Numbered from the stretch's first letter, positions 29,368-38,742 are shown. The stretch is 64,000 bases of DNA from Thiocapsa roseilacustris (GCF_041903755.1 NZ_JBBWVE010000013.1:1-64000); one strand, 5' to 3'. A program made the numbers and translations. The notes: generated by a model not told the origin, from the sequence alone.

Positions 29368-31368
29368 TCAATCCCAGCGTGACTCCGCCTCCCGCCGCGA
29401 GAAGGTGACCATCCGCCCATCGGTCAACAGCTCGCGGATGCGCCATGGTACCCCCTCCTCGTCGATCTCGACCAGACCGATACCGCTGCCGTTGAGCAGG
29501 CGGCGGCCGTGCGGGCTGCCCTCGGGTTTACGCGGAATGACCCGCATGTGCCGCCGGCGCGTCAGCCAATTCAACGGCGAGCGCGGCGAATAGAGCCATC
29601 GGTTGGCACGGTCGAGCACATCCAGCAGACGCGCCGGAAACGCGTTGCGTATCGCGCTGCTGCAGATCTGCCAGATGTCCGGCCCACGTACTCGACCGCG
29701 CAGCTCGACGTCGTAAACGAACGAATAGTGGACATCGCCCGAGAGGACCACGAAGTGCTGCGGGGTCTTCGGGTGGCGGAAGATGTTGAGGATCGCGTGG
29801 GCGGCGCCCGGATGGGCCATCCAGTTCTCGGCATCCACCATCAACGGTTGACCGAACCAGGTGAAGATCCGCTGGATGGTCTCGATCAGCTTGACGCCGA
29901 AGATCGGTGTCGGCGAGACGAGCAGCACGGCCGGCTGCCCGCGCAGCGTCTGCTGCAGGTCGGTCAGGGCCTCCCAATCCATCAACCCGGAGGGTTTGCG
30001 GGCCGCCGATTCCGAGCGCCAGCGGTGGGTCCGGGTGTCGACGACCACCAGCGGCGGCGTGGTCGGCCAGCTGTAATGCCAGTGGTCGAAGCGCAGCAGG
30101 CGGTCGATCAGGTCGTCGTGCGCCTTGCCGCCGGGTGCGTCGAGACTGGCCTGGACCTGGTCAAGGATGTCTTCGTCGAAGGCATCCGGGCTGTTACCCC
30201 ACGCCTGGTTGAGCAGGTAGCCGAACAGGGCGTTGCCGATCACCCGCTTGGAGAACGGATGGCCATAGGCCACCTCCTCCCATTCGCGGCTCAGGTTCCA
30301 GTCGTCGGTGATGTCGTGATCATCGAAGATCATCGCCGTCGGCACATGTGCGAAAAGGCGGCGGACCTCCGGCAGCCCGGCGACGAACTCTTCGATTGCC
30401 AGGCGTTCGCTCCGGTACAGGGACCGGGAGGCGACATCCAACCCGGGCGGCGGATCCAGGTCGATCAGCGGCCACAGCGCCGGTGACCAGACCAGCAGGT
30501 ACATCGCCAGCGCCTCCCCGAGCGTGATCAGGTGATTGTGCGCGCTGTTGGTCGTGAAGACCGGTTTCTCGACCCCGCCGAACAGCACCTCGATGAGGGC
30601 GTCGTTGCGCTTGCGGCGCGGCAGCAGCGTCTCGCGCCGGTAGAAACCGGCCGGATGACGGTAGAGGGTCTGTGCACTGTCCAGCCGGGTCAGGTCGGCG
30701 CCGGCCAATGGCTCGTCGGGCAGGTCCAGCATCGCGACCATTTGGTGAATCGCCTGTAGCATCGGACCGGCAACATCGTCCGCATAGACCTGATCCCCGG
30801 TCAGCACCAACACCGAAGGCCAAGCAGGCAGCTCATCCGGGGCGACCGTCTCTGCGGTTTCCCGTCCAGTCGGCAGAGCGCCCTGCTCGAGGCAGCGGTT
30901 CAGCAGGCGATCGGCCTCGACCAGACCGTCGCCCCCGGAGTAGTGCGGTTTACGGCACGACCCGTGCAGCAGGCTACCGACCCGCGACGGCAGCACGAAA
31001 CCGGGCGAGGTCTTTCCCGGATAGCAGAGGTCAGGGGCCAGTTCGGCGCAGTCCGACCAGCGGCCCTCGGGTGCCGCCAGGGATTGCAGGTTCACCACAT
31101 AGCTGATCCAGCGATCCTGCGGCAACGGCTCGTCGAACTGCAGATCGACCAACAGGTAGTACAAATGCGCACCGACCGTCAGACAGCGCAGGCCAGCCTG
31201 GCCGGGTGCGAGCACCCGGTCAAGCGGTTGACCCTCGTCGGGAGCAATCGTAATCCGCGCGCGGACAGGCTCGCGAACGGCCAGCCAGAGAACCAGCCGC
31301 TGCGGCGAGGACCGGCGCAGCATCGGGCCGGCAAGAACCAGCGGCAATGACTTTCCGGACGCTGTCAT
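29368..31368 (-). CDS. PhoD-like metallophosphatase
   Basis: A 666-residue protein of the alkaline-phosphatase-D/metallophosphatase family. Metal-binding landmarks: HGSCRKP (about 135-141), GDQVYADD (191-198), FDDHDITDDWN (near 345) and SGDVHYSF near 590. It lacks a Tat or Sec signal, so it is likely cytoplasmic, unlike classical secreted PhoD. Substrates in this subfamily are phosphodiesters or phospholipids. The preceding AAGGACATGACC region provides a weak ribosome site. It marks the right side of the accessory island. Confidence 0.85.
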   Translation of the reverse strand: MTASGKSLPLVLAGPMLRRSSPQRLVLWLAVREPVRARITIAPDEGQPLDRVLAPGQAGLRCLTVGAHLYYLLVDLQFDEPLPQDRWISYVVNLQSLAAPEGRWSDCAELAPDLCYPGKTSPGFVLPSRVGSLLHGSCRKPHYSGGDGLVEADRLLNRCLEQGALPTGRETAETVAPDELPAWPSVLVLTGDQVYADDVAGPMLQAIHQMVAMLDLPDEPLAGADLTRLDSAQTLYRHPAGFYRRETLLPRRKRNDALIEVLFGGVEKPVFTTNSAHNHLITLGEALAMYLLVWSPALWPLIDLDPPPGLDVASRSLYRSERLAIEEFVAGLPEVRRLFAHVPTAMIFDDHDITDDWNLSREWEEVAYGHPFSKRVIGNALFGYLLNQAWGNSPDAFDEDILDQVQASLDAPGGKAHDDLIDRLLRFDHWHYSWPTTPPLVVVDTRTHRWRSESAARKPSGLMDWEALTDLQQTLRGQPAVLLVSPTPIFGVKLIETIQRIFTWFGQPLMVDAENWMAHPGAAHAILNIFRHPKTPQHFVVLSGDVHYSFVYDVELRGRVRGPDIWQICSSAIRNAFPARLLDVLDRANRWLYSPRSPLNWLTRRRHMRVIPRKPEGSPHGRRLLNGSGIGLVEIDEEGVPWRIRELLTDGRMVTFSRREAESRWD

Positions 31369-31569
31369 GGGTTCGATTCCCCATCAGGCGGGCTTCGCAG
31401 GGTCATGTCCTTTCTCCACCACGAAGATAGGATCCGCACATCAGCGGCACGCTTGCCCGCCGGGAAATGAAAGGGTTTTGTCACGGGCTCTGGGCGAATA
31501 CGACATCGAAGCGCCAGTTTAACCCGGAGCGGACCTGACGCGCCGTGAGTCACCTCAAAACTGGGAGAA

Positions 31570-31603
31570 ATAGGGGACGTACCATGGTAACCTTCGCGAC
31601 CCG
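31570..31603. repeat. Dispersed repeat, GGGGACGTACCA family, copy 2
   Basis: ATAGGGGACGTACCATG and TAACCTTCGCGACCC, nearly identical to 22184-22217. It ends about 25 bases before homology of the right boundary duplicate begins, so it sits at the island junction. Confidence 0.65.
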
Positions 31604-31624
31604 AAAGCCCGCGGACAGGCCTTG

Positions 31625-31750
31625 CAATATTTCGAAGCCACGGGTGCCGAGATCACGCTCTCCATCTCTATCAACCCGGACGAGACGGTCTCGCTCAGCT
31701 ATACCGGCAAGTACGGCGCCAACGGTGTGTGCGAGGTCTCCGGAAACTGA
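31625..31750 (+). pseudogene. Truncated copy of the small exported protein
   Basis: The frame ending at the TGA of 31748-31750 reads QYFEATGAEITLSIS then INPDETVSLSYTGKYG and ends CEVSGN, matching the last 41 codons of the gene at 7515-7808. Signal peptide and N-terminal half are missing; the upstream sequence is the dispersed repeat. Not functional. Confidence 0.75.
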
Positions 31751-31947
31751 CGGGGCTCGGGAGCGGCGCTGCTGCACGGCGCCGTCTCGGGCCTGATTCC
31801 GCGCACGCGCCGAGCAGGTTCTGTTTCCTTGATTCTCGGCGGAGATCCGGCGATTTGGCAGGATTTTCTCCGGCCACCATGGATTTGCTTCTCTGCACCG
31901 CAGAGAATGCCGCCATGACGACCGAACGAGACACGCCGTTTCAGAGC
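31628..31947 (+). repeat. Diverged direct duplicate, right copy (island boundary)
   Basis: Aligns with 7686-8007. Here the exported-protein part is truncated but the downstream kinase gene is whole, the mirror image of the left copy. Confidence 0.8.
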
Positions 31948-34350
31948 TCAGCACGCGATCTCCGACGCTTGATCAGGGCGCTTCTCGTCATTGGTCTCCT
32001 GTGGCTGTTCGTGGCCCGAATCGTCGTCGCCGACGACACCCCTGCGGACCTCCTGACCCCGGCCGAGCGTGCCTGGCTCGACGCCCACCCGCGGATCCTG
32101 CTCGGTGTCGGGGCGGAGTGGGCGCCCGACGTGATTCCGGTCGGAGAGGGGCGTATCGCCGGGTTTGCCGTGGACTATCTGCGGCTGCTCAACGACAAGC
32201 TCGGCATCGAGATCGGGCTCGAGGCCGGTCCTTGGCATGAGATGGTCGCTGCGGCCGAGAGCCGCCGGATCGATGGTCTGATGCTGGCCGCGCCGTTGCC
32301 CGAGCGGCGCGATCGCTTCCTGTTCACCGAGGACTTCCACACCGTTCGCCTGTTTCTCTACCTTCGCGACGGCGACTCTCTGCCGCCACAAGGGCTCGCG
32401 GGTTTGGCCGGCCGGCGGGTGGGCTATCTGCAGGAGGTCTTGCGCGAGCGCAAACTGCTGGCCTCCGAGCCGTCGATCGAAGCGGTTCCGCTGGCGAGCC
32501 AGGCGGCGCTGGCCGAGGCACTGCTGACGGGAGCGGTGGATGCGGCCATCGGGCCTTATGCCTTGGAGTTCTGGCGGGCGAGCAACGGCGTGCTCGGTTT
32601 CGGGTTGAAGCGGATGATGCCGGAGGGCCAGGCGCGGTTGGGGATCTCGATCCGGACGGATTGGCCGGAGCTGGTCGGCGTCCTGAACAAGGGTGTGGCG
32701 GCCATCACCGCCGAGGAAGCGGCTGCCCTCCAGCGACGTTGGTACGGGCGCGACGATGTCTTCTCGGCCGGTCCGCCGCCGACCGGTCTGAGCGCCGAAG
32801 AGCAGGCTTGGATCGCCGATCATCCCGTACTCCGGGTCGGCATCGATCCGACTTGGGCGCCGATCGAGTTCTTCGACGAGCAGCGCCGACCACAGGGGAT
32901 CTCGGTCGCCTATTTGCGGCTGATCGCAGAGCGTTTCGGGATGCGGCTTCAGTTCGTCGAAGCCCCGTCCTGGGCAGTAGCCTTTGCGCAGTTCGACCGA
33001 CGGCAACTGGACCTTCTGCCGGCGGTGGCGGCGACACCTTCGCGCCGCCGGCGCTTCGACCTGACCGAGCCCTATGTGTCCTTTCCTGCGGCGATCTTCG
33101 CGGCGACCGATGTCGCCTATTTGGGCGGGATCGAGGCGTTACGGGGGAAGGTCGTCGCCGTGATCGAGGGCGAGGCGGTGCAGGATTGGCTGCGCGAGCA
33201 CGCGCCGGAGATCCCGTTGCTGCCCCTGGCGGATACGACCGCGGCCCTGCGAGCGGTCGCGCGGGGCGATGCCTTCGCCTTTGTCGGCAATCTGGCGGCG
33301 ACCAGCTACTACATCGGCGCGTCCGGCCTCACCGAGATCAAGGTGCTCGGGGAGACCCCGTTCGTCTATCGCTTGGGGATGGCGGTGCATCGGGACGAGC
33401 CCTTGCTGGCGGCCATCCTGCAAAAGGGCCTGGATGCAATCCCGCGTCACGAGAGGGATGCGATCTACCACGACTGGATCTCGATCCGATATCACGTCGA
33501 GGCGGACTGGGGTCTCTTGTTGCGGGTCGTTGCGGGTGCTGCGCTGCTGCTTGCGATCATCGGTTGGTGGGCGTTCAGTCTCGCCCGCGAGGTGCGCCGC
33601 CGTCGCCGGGCCGAGGCCGCGCTCGCCGAGCTGTCCCAAGGTCTGGATCAGGCGCTCGCGGAGCGCACCTGCGAGCTTGCCGACGCCAACGCCTGGCTGC
33701 GCCGGTCGGCGCTGGATCTGTCGATGTCGGACGAGGCTGCGCGGGCGCGCTTGGCCGGCGAGCTGCACGACAGCCCGATGCAGAAGCTCGCCCTGGCGCA
33801 GATGCAGGTCGAGGCCGCCGCCCGGGACCCCGATGACCCGGAGACCACGCAACTGCTCGGCGCCGGAAAGACGCTCCTGCGTGAGGCGATCGCTGAGCTG
33901 CGCACGCTGCAGTTCGATCTGAGTCCGCCGGTGCTGGCGCGTCAGGGTCTGGCCGCGGCGCTGGCATGGCTCGCCGAATGCACCCAAGCCCGCTGGGGAG
34001 TCCGGATGACATGTGCGGTGGATCCCGATCTGCCTCAACCCGGGCATGAGGCGTCCGTCATCCTCTTCCAGTGCGCCCGGGAGCTGGTCTACAACCTCAT
34101 CAAACACGCGCGGGCCAGCCAGGGCGCCATCCGATTGCAGGCCCGAGAGGGTTGCCTTGAGCTGATCGTGGAAGACGACGGGATCGGTTTCGACCCGAAC
34201 GCACCGCAGCCGGGTCCGCGCCACGACGGAGGCTTCGGACTTCACAGTGTCCGCGAGCGCTTGGCCTTGATCGGGAGCGACCTCATCGTCGAGCCGTCCG
34301 CACCCGGTACCCGTGTGCGCATTCGCTTGCCCGCCGACCGAATGGACTGA
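31915..34350 (+). CDS. Sensor histidine kinase with two periplasmic solute-binding domains
   Basis: An 811-residue kinase. After an N-terminal signal/anchor (LIRALLVIGLLWLFVARIV) come two SBP_bac_3 domains in tandem, opening at LTPAERAWLDAHPRI and LSAEEQAWIADHPVL. A membrane helix (WGLLLRVVAGAALLLAIIG) and a short coiled coil lead to a HisKA_3 domain with the phospho-acceptor in GELHDSPMQKL (His618) and an HATPase with ELVYNLIKHA and EDDGIGFDP. It should sense small molecules such as amino acids and phosphorylate the NarL-type regulator that follows 4 bp later. Alternative start: ATG 31879. Confidence 0.9.
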   Translation: MTTERDTPFQSSARDLRRLIRALLVIGLLWLFVARIVVADDTPADLLTPAERAWLDAHPRILLGVGAEWAPDVIPVGEGRIAGFAVDYLRLLNDKLGIEIGLEAGPWHEMVAAAESRRIDGLMLAAPLPERRDRFLFTEDFHTVRLFLYLRDGDSLPPQGLAGLAGRRVGYLQEVLRERKLLASEPSIEAVPLASQAALAEALLTGAVDAAIGPYALEFWRASNGVLGFGLKRMMPEGQARLGISIRTDWPELVGVLNKGVAAITAEEAAALQRRWYGRDDVFSAGPPPTGLSAEEQAWIADHPVLRVGIDPTWAPIEFFDEQRRPQGISVAYLRLIAERFGMRLQFVEAPSWAVAFAQFDRRQLDLLPAVAATPSRRRRFDLTEPYVSFPAAIFAATDVAYLGGIEALRGKVVAVIEGEAVQDWLREHAPEIPLLPLADTTAALRAVARGDAFAFVGNLAATSYYIGASGLTEIKVLGETPFVYRLGMAVHRDEPLLAAILQKGLDAIPRHERDAIYHDWISIRYHVEADWGLLLRVVAGAALLLAIIGWWAFSLAREVRRRRRAEAALAELSQGLDQALAERTCELADANAWLRRSALDLSMSDEAARARLAGELHDSPMQKLALAQMQVEAAARDPDDPETTQLLGAGKTLLREAIAELRTLQFDLSPPVLARQGLAAALAWLAECTQARWGVRMTCAVDPDLPQPGHEASVILFQCARELVYNLIKHARASQGAIRLQAREGCLELIVEDDGIGFDPNAPQPGPRHDGGFGLHSVRERLALIGSDLIVEPSAPGTRVRIRLPADRMD

Positions 34351-34354
34351 TTTC

Positions 34355-35059
34355 ATGACGCTGACCCTGCTCCTCTGCGACGACCATCGTCTCTTCCGCG
34401 AGGGACTGGCCGGACTGCTGCAACAAGAGCCGGGCTGGACGGTGGTTGCCCAGGTCGGCGACGGCGAGGAGGCGATTCGACTCGCCGGCGAGCTCGAGCC
34501 GGACCTGGCCGTGCTGGACGTGGCGATGCCGGGTCTCGGCGGTATCGAGGCGGCAGAGGCGATTCGCGTCCGATCCCCCCGAACGCGGATCGTCGCCGTT
34601 TCGATGTATAGCGATGCTCTTTATCGCAAACGGATGCTCGCCGCCGGTGCCGCCGCCTATGTCCTCAAGAACGAGGCAGGCGCCGATCTGATCGCCGCGA
34701 TTCAGGCCGTCCTGCGGGGCGAAACCTTCATCAGCCCCTCGCTGGCATCCCCGAGCCAGGGTCGGGATGCACTTCAGTCAGAGCGCTGTCCCGATCTGGA
34801 TCAGGCTGCGCTGACCGGGCGCGAGCGCGAGGTGTTGGAACTTCTGGCCCGCGGCAGACGCACCAGGGAGATCGCCGCGGAGCTCGGCATCAGCACCAAG
34901 ACGGTCGAGACCTATCGCGGTCGCCTCATGGCCAAGCTCGGAATCGACAACCTGGCCGGTCTCGTCAAGTTCGCGATCCGCGCCGGGATCGCGCCGCTGG
35001 AGTGGCACGACCTCGCACATCAAAGCCGTGTCGGGAGATCCCCGACGGGAATTCCCTGA
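34355..35059 (+). CDS. NarL/LuxR-family response regulator
   Basis: A 234-residue regulator. The receiver domain has the acidic pair in LLLCDDHRLF, the phospho-acceptor Asp in LAVLDVAMPG and the Lys in YVLKNEAG. The C-terminal LuxR helix-turn-helix is LTGREREVLELLARGR to ISTKTVETYRGRLMAKL. The start at 34355 is 4 bp after the kinase stop; the pair is a two-component system of the NarX/NarL type. Target genes are unknown; the L,D-transpeptidase just downstream is a candidate. Confidence 0.92.
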   Translation: MTLTLLLCDDHRLFREGLAGLLQQEPGWTVVAQVGDGEEAIRLAGELEPDLAVLDVAMPGLGGIEAAEAIRVRSPRTRIVAVSMYSDALYRKRMLAAGAAAYVLKNEAGADLIAAIQAVLRGETFISPSLASPSQGRDALQSERCPDLDQAALTGREREVLELLARGRRTREIAAELGISTKTVETYRGRLMAKLGIDNLAGLVKFAIRAGIAPLEWHDLAHQSRVGRSPTGIP

Positions 35060-35150
35060 TTCCGTCTCCCGGGCTTAGTCTTTAAGATATAGCGTGAGCT
35101 TGACCCCAAATACCCATGAAAAAATTATCCTTTTTTACCGAGATCCAACG

Positions 35151-36164
35151 ATGCAGCCGATCGATCGACGTACCGCACTCTGTAGACTGGCCGCGCTCGG
35201 CCTCACGCCCCTCTGTCTCGCCGAGATGGCCTCGGCCGCTGCGGTGGTGAAGGAGATTCACGCCCTGCAGCCCGGCGAGTTCACCTGGCATCCCGAGCGC
35301 TCGCCGAAGGGATCCGTCGCCGTAGTCGTCTCGCTCCCGGAGCAGCTGACGCACGTCTACCGCAACGGGATCCGGATCGGCGTGGCGACCTGCTCGACCG
35401 GGAAGCCAGGCCATGAGACACCGACCGGGGTGTTCACGGTGCTGGAAAAGGACAAGGACCATCAGTCCTCGACCTACAACAACGCGCCCATGCCGAACAT
35501 GAACCGCCTGACCTGGGACGGGATCGCGCTGCATGCCGGCAAGCTGCCCGGGTATCCGGCATCGCACGGGTGCGTGCGACTGCCTTACGCCTTCTCGGAG
35601 AAGCTCTGGACGGTGACGCATCCGGGCACGCCGGTGATCATCGCCGGATCACACTCGGATCCCTGGGAATTGACGCATCCGGGTTTGGTGCTCGGTGCCT
35701 ATGCGGAGCAGGAGTTCGAGGATGCCGTCGCGGGTTTGGACGGAAAACGTCATCCCTCCGACTGGCAGGCGGCATCCGAGTATCCGGTGACCACCGTGAT
35801 CGCTTCGACGGCGGACGGCAGGATCGACCTGATCGAAAACGGCCGCGTCGTCGCCGAAGGTCGCGTCTCCGTGAAGGGCTCGGGCGGCACGCTCGGGTCG
35901 CACGTCTTCATCCTCAAGGGGACCCACGATGCCGCAAAGGGTCTCTCCTGGCAGGCCATCAGCCATCATGAGAACGCAGGCGCAATGGTCTCGGGCGGCA
36001 GCGGATCGGAAGAGTCCGTGGTGTCCAGGCTCAAGGCGGACGATGCGTTCCAGCGCGCCATGAAGAAGAGCATGCATCCGGGCATGGTCATGATCGTGAC
36101 CGACAACCCGCTGCACCCGGATCGCCGATCCGGTCAGGATTTCGTCATCATGACCAGTGCTTGA
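35151..36164 (+). CDS. Exported L,D-transpeptidase (YkuD domain)
   Basis: A 337-residue cell-wall enzyme. The N-terminus DRRTALCRLAALGL to ASA looks like a signal peptide with a twin-arginine. The YkuD domain (about 45-180) has HAGKLPGYPASHGCVRLP with the catalytic His139 and Cys141. It cross-links peptidoglycan at 3-3 positions or attaches lipoproteins to it. The C-terminal 150 residues form a second domain (TVIASTADGRIDLIENG, LGSHVFILKG) of unknown role found in similar long proteins. The ATG at 35151 is chosen because the upstream in-frame ATG at 35094 would put a charged tail before the signal. Confidence 0.88.
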   Translation: MQPIDRRTALCRLAALGLTPLCLAEMASAAAVVKEIHALQPGEFTWHPERSPKGSVAVVVSLPEQLTHVYRNGIRIGVATCSTGKPGHETPTGVFTVLEKDKDHQSSTYNNAPMPNMNRLTWDGIALHAGKLPGYPASHGCVRLPYAFSEKLWTVTHPGTPVIIAGSHSDPWELTHPGLVLGAYAEQEFEDAVAGLDGKRHPSDWQAASEYPVTTVIASTADGRIDLIENGRVVAEGRVSVKGSGGTLGSHVFILKGTHDAAKGLSWQAISHHENAGAMVSGGSGSEESVVSRLKADDAFQRAMKKSMHPGMVMIVTDNPLHPDRRSGQDFVIMTSA

Positions 36165-36361
36165 GGGCTTAAACCGCGTCTAGAGCGAGATGCGTCGTTT
36201 CATTGTGCGCTAGTCAGGGCACGATCTCTGTGCCAGTCTTGACTGGAGCACGGTCGACCCACGGAGCTGCACGCCTGGAAAATACCAGGGACAGACCACG
36301 TTTTCTGAGCCATATTGGCAGACCGAGCAGATCAGTGTCGGCCAGCTCTTTCCGCGGTCAA
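36165..36361. other. Intergenic region with repeat fragments
   Basis: Holds a half-element TTAAACCGCGTC (36169-36180) related to the arms at 47401, and AATACCAGGGACAGACC (from 36281), another REP-like motif type. No gene is supported. Confidence 0.4.
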
Positions 36362-36574
36362 TCACGTGCCCGGCCTCGCCAACGGGCTTTGCGGGGGATG
36401 ATTTCGTGGGGATACCTCAGCAAAGACCTCCCTCAACAGTTGCTCCGCCTCCAGGTGCAGACCTTGGGCGGAACAAATCGCAGCCAGATTGCCCTTGATC
36501 ACAGCATGGTTTGGTGCGCGTGCCGGGAGTTGAGCCAGGAATGCTTCAGCGCCGGCATGGTCGGCCGTGATGAA
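36362..36574 (-). pseudogene. TPR-like protein fragment
   Basis: On the minus strand an open frame without a start reads AGAEAFLAQLPARAP then NHAVIKGNLAAICSAQG and LHLEAEQLLREVFAEVSP. The alternating helices and spacing fit one and a half tetratricopeptide repeats. An in-frame stop precedes it at 36575-36577. It is taken as a remnant. Confidence 0.35.
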
Positions 36575-36609
36575 TCAGAAAATGGACTCGCCGAACCAGC
36601 CGGCGCGTC

Positions 36610-36951
36610 CTACGCCGCTTTCAGCACGATCTCCATGCGCACCTCGTCGTAAGGAAATACCAGTTTGCCGTCATCGGTCTTGTCGAGCACACCGCAGGCC
36701 ACCAGCGCCTGTGCATCGGTGTGTACGCCTTTGACATCGCGCCCGACGCGCCGCGCGAGCTCGCGCACGCCGAGCGGTCCGGCTCCGGTCATCACCTTGA
36801 GAATCCCCCAACGGTTGGCTGTCAACGTCGCCCATAGATCCTCATGGCTCGGGAACGTGATGAAACAGCCCTGCGGCTCGCCGCGAAAAGCGGCCTTGGT
36901 GCGCCGCTTGGTCGCTTCGATGTCGGCGACTTCGATCGTGACGGTGGTCAT
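36610..36951 (-). CDS. tumA: TumA-type antitoxin (winged-helix, HVO_A0114 family)
   Basis: A 113-residue protein starting MTTVTIEVADIEATKR. The core WATLTANRWGILKVMTG then GVRELARRVGRDVKGVHTD is a winged helix-turn-helix typical of HVO_A0114-family antitoxins. It should bind the toxin encoded just upstream and repress the operon. The upstream GTG at 36963 is an alternative start and would overlap the toxin stop. Confidence 0.8.
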   Translation of the reverse strand: MTTVTIEVADIEATKRRTKAAFRGEPQGCFITFPSHEDLWATLTANRWGILKVMTGAGPLGVRELARRVGRDVKGVHTDAQALVACGVLDKTDDGKLVFPYDEVRMEIVLKAA

Positions 36952-36959
36952 GAGGTGCC

Positions 36960-37172
36960 TCACAGCGGAGCGACATCGGCCCAGAAATCATCGACCAATT
37001 GATCGAGTGTCGTGAAGGGATAAGAAACTTCACGAGCGCCCACGTGTTTGTGGTCTCCTTTGCCGCTCTCGTTGTCGTAGCGCAGTACACAGACCTCGTC
37101 AATCACCAAGGCCAGGCGGTACTTGGAGGAATGTCGACTGCCGGGTGCGGGTTCGGGAAGCTGCCAGATCAC
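36960..37172 (-). CDS. tumE: TumE-type toxin (DUF6516 family)
   Basis: The frame reads IWQLPEPAPGSRHSSKYRLA, then LRYDNESGKGDHKHVG and ends LDQLVDDFWADV; RYDNE-x-GKGDHxH is the family hallmark. The GTG at 37172 is an in-frame start, but family-like sequence (LLLRSRVTLCENRFADIV) continues upstream to about 37235 without any ATG, so the real start is probably a non-ATG codon further up. Transcribed with tumA. Confidence 0.75.
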   Translation of the reverse strand: MIWQLPEPAPGSRHSSKYRLALVIDEVCVLRYDNESGKGDHKHVGAREVSYPFTTLDQLVDDFWADVAPL

Positions 37173-37233
37173 GATATCTGCAAAGCGGTTTTCGCACAGC
37201 GTGACGCGCGATCTCAGGAGCAGGGCGGCTGGC

Positions 37234-37254
37234 TTGTTGTAAACATGACAACAA
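37234..37254. promoter_or_regulatory. Inverted repeat upstream of tumE, candidate operator
   Basis: TTGTTGT (37234-37240) and ACAACAA (37248-37254) flank a 7-base centre. Position at the 5' end of the toxin-antitoxin operon fits autoregulation by the winged-helix antitoxin. Confidence 0.4.
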
Positions 37255-37476
37255 TCTTAGGCGTTGTCAAACGTTGATGACGGCAAAGACCTCATAACCG
37301 GTCCGTTCTCGGCCGTCTGTCAGTGTCGGCAATCCCCGTCGAGCCGTCGCTGAGCACACTCTTGACGGGCGTCGGCCTTCGGGAGACACCGACCAGGCTC
37401 GGGCTGGCGGTGCCGGCCGCGGTTCCGAGGAGACCGCCGGCCCCGCAGCCCGGCGACCGCGACGACCCCGCCTCCC
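37255..37476. other. Spacer between eno and the tumEA operon
   Basis: GC-rich sequence after the enolase stop with no supported gene. The frame continuing past enolase on the minus strand is not conserved. No hairpin plus T-run terminator is visible. Confidence 0.35.
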
Positions 37477-38742
37477 TCAGCGACCGAGCACCGCCGCCGA
37501 CCCCAGCTCGCGCTCGATCTCGAGCAGCCGGTTGTACTTGGCGATACGCTCCGATCGGCAGGCCGAGCCGGTCTTGATCTGACCGCCACCCATGGCGACC
37601 GCGAAGTCGGCCATGAAGCTGTCCTCGGTCTCTCCGGAGCGATGGGAGATGACATAGCCCCAGCCGGCCTTGCGGCAGAGGTCGATGGCGGCGATGGTCT
37701 CGGTGACCGTGCCGATTTGGTTGAGCTTGATGAGCACGGCGTTGCACGCCTGCTCTTCGACGGCGCGGGCGATGAATTTGGTGTTGGTCACCAAAAGATC
37801 GTCTCCGACGATCTGAACCTTGTCGCCCAAGGCGGCCGTGATCCCTTTGAAGCCCTCCCAATCGTTCTCGTTGTGACTGTCCTCGATCGAGACGATGGGG
37901 TACTCGGTGACCCAGTCCTTGAACAAGGCCGTCATCTCCGTGGCGGTCTTCTCGCCCTGACCGCTGCGGCTGAGCCGGTACTTGCCGTCTTCGTAGAAGG
38001 AGCTGGCGGCGGGATCCAGGGCGATGGCGATGTCCTCGCCGGGCTCGTAGCCCGCGGCGAGGATGGCCTTGACGATCAGATCGCAGGCCTCTTCGTTGCT
38101 CTTGAGCTTGGGTGCGAAACCGCCCTCGTCCCCGACGCTCGTGGCATAGCCCTTGGATTGAAGCAGTCGATGCAATGCGTGAAAGGTCTCGGTGCCGTAG
38201 CGCAGCGCCTCGGCGAAGGTCGGCGCGCCGACGGGAAAGACCATGAACTCCTGGAAATCCATGCCGGAGTCGGCGTGCTTGCCGCCGTTGAGCACGTTCA
38301 TCATGGGGACGGGAAGACGCACCGCGCCGGCACCCCCCAGGTAGGCGTAAAGCGGGAGGTTGCAGGCTGCGGCGGCGACGCGTGCAACCGCCTGCGAGAC
38401 ACCGAGGATCGCGTTGGCGCCGAGCTTGGCCTTGTTCTCGGTCCCGTCGAGCTCGAGCATCGTATGGTCGATCTTCGCCTGCTCGCGTGGATCGGCTCCG
38501 ATCAGGGCCGGGGCAATCAGCTCGTTGACGTTGGCGACGGCCTTGCGAACGCCCTTGCCGCCGTAGCGATCCGCGTCGCCGTCGCGCAGCTCGACGGCCT
38601 CGTTCTCGCCGGTCGAGGCCCCGGACGGGACCGAAGAGGCGGCGAGGATGCCGTTGTCGAGCCGGACATTCACGCGCACGGTCGGGTTGCCGCGCGAGTC
38701 GAGGATTTCCAGGGCGTCGATGGATTGAATGCGTGGGGTCAT
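37477..38742 (-). CDS. eno: Enolase (phosphopyruvate hydratase)
   Basis: A 421-residue enolase converting 2-phosphoglycerate to phosphoenolpyruvate in the cytoplasm. Landmarks: IDALEILDSRGNPTVRV at the start, SGASTGENEAVELRD, MNVLNGGKHADSGMDFQEF, SVGDEGGFAP, VSIEDSHNENDWEG, QIVGDDLLVTN, LIKLNQIGTVTET and SHRSGETEDSF; all metal and substrate residues are present. ATG 38742 is used. The DUF of upstream GTG codons adds no conserved sequence. The neighbouring nifZ-like gene in the same direction (99 bp upstream) raises the possibility that this is a nif-linked second enolase. Confidence 0.96.
   Translation of the reverse strand: MTPRIQSIDALEILDSRGNPTVRVNVRLDNGILAASSVPSGASTGENEAVELRDGDADRYGGKGVRKAVANVNELIAPALIGADPREQAKIDHTMLELDGTENKAKLGANAILGVSQAVARVAAAACNLPLYAYLGGAGAVRLPVPMMNVLNGGKHADSGMDFQEFMVFPVGAPTFAEALRYGTETFHALHRLLQSKGYATSVGDEGGFAPKLKSNEEACDLIVKAILAAGYEPGEDIAIALDPAASSFYEDGKYRLSRSGQGEKTATEMTALFKDWVTEYPIVSIEDSHNENDWEGFKGITAALGDKVQIVGDDLLVTNTKFIARAVEEQACNAVLIKLNQIGTVTETIAAIDLCRKAGWGYVISHRSGETEDSFMADFAVAMGGGQIKTGSACRSERIAKYNRLLEIERELGSAAVLGR

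Noticed and set aside
29509..30486. 325-codon + strand ORF
   Set aside because: Shadow of the PhoD-like gene.
31369..31386. tRNA T-arm-like GGGTTCGATTCCCC
   Set aside because: The sequence upstream on that strand is the 5' coding part of the PhoD-like gene and cannot fold as a tRNA.
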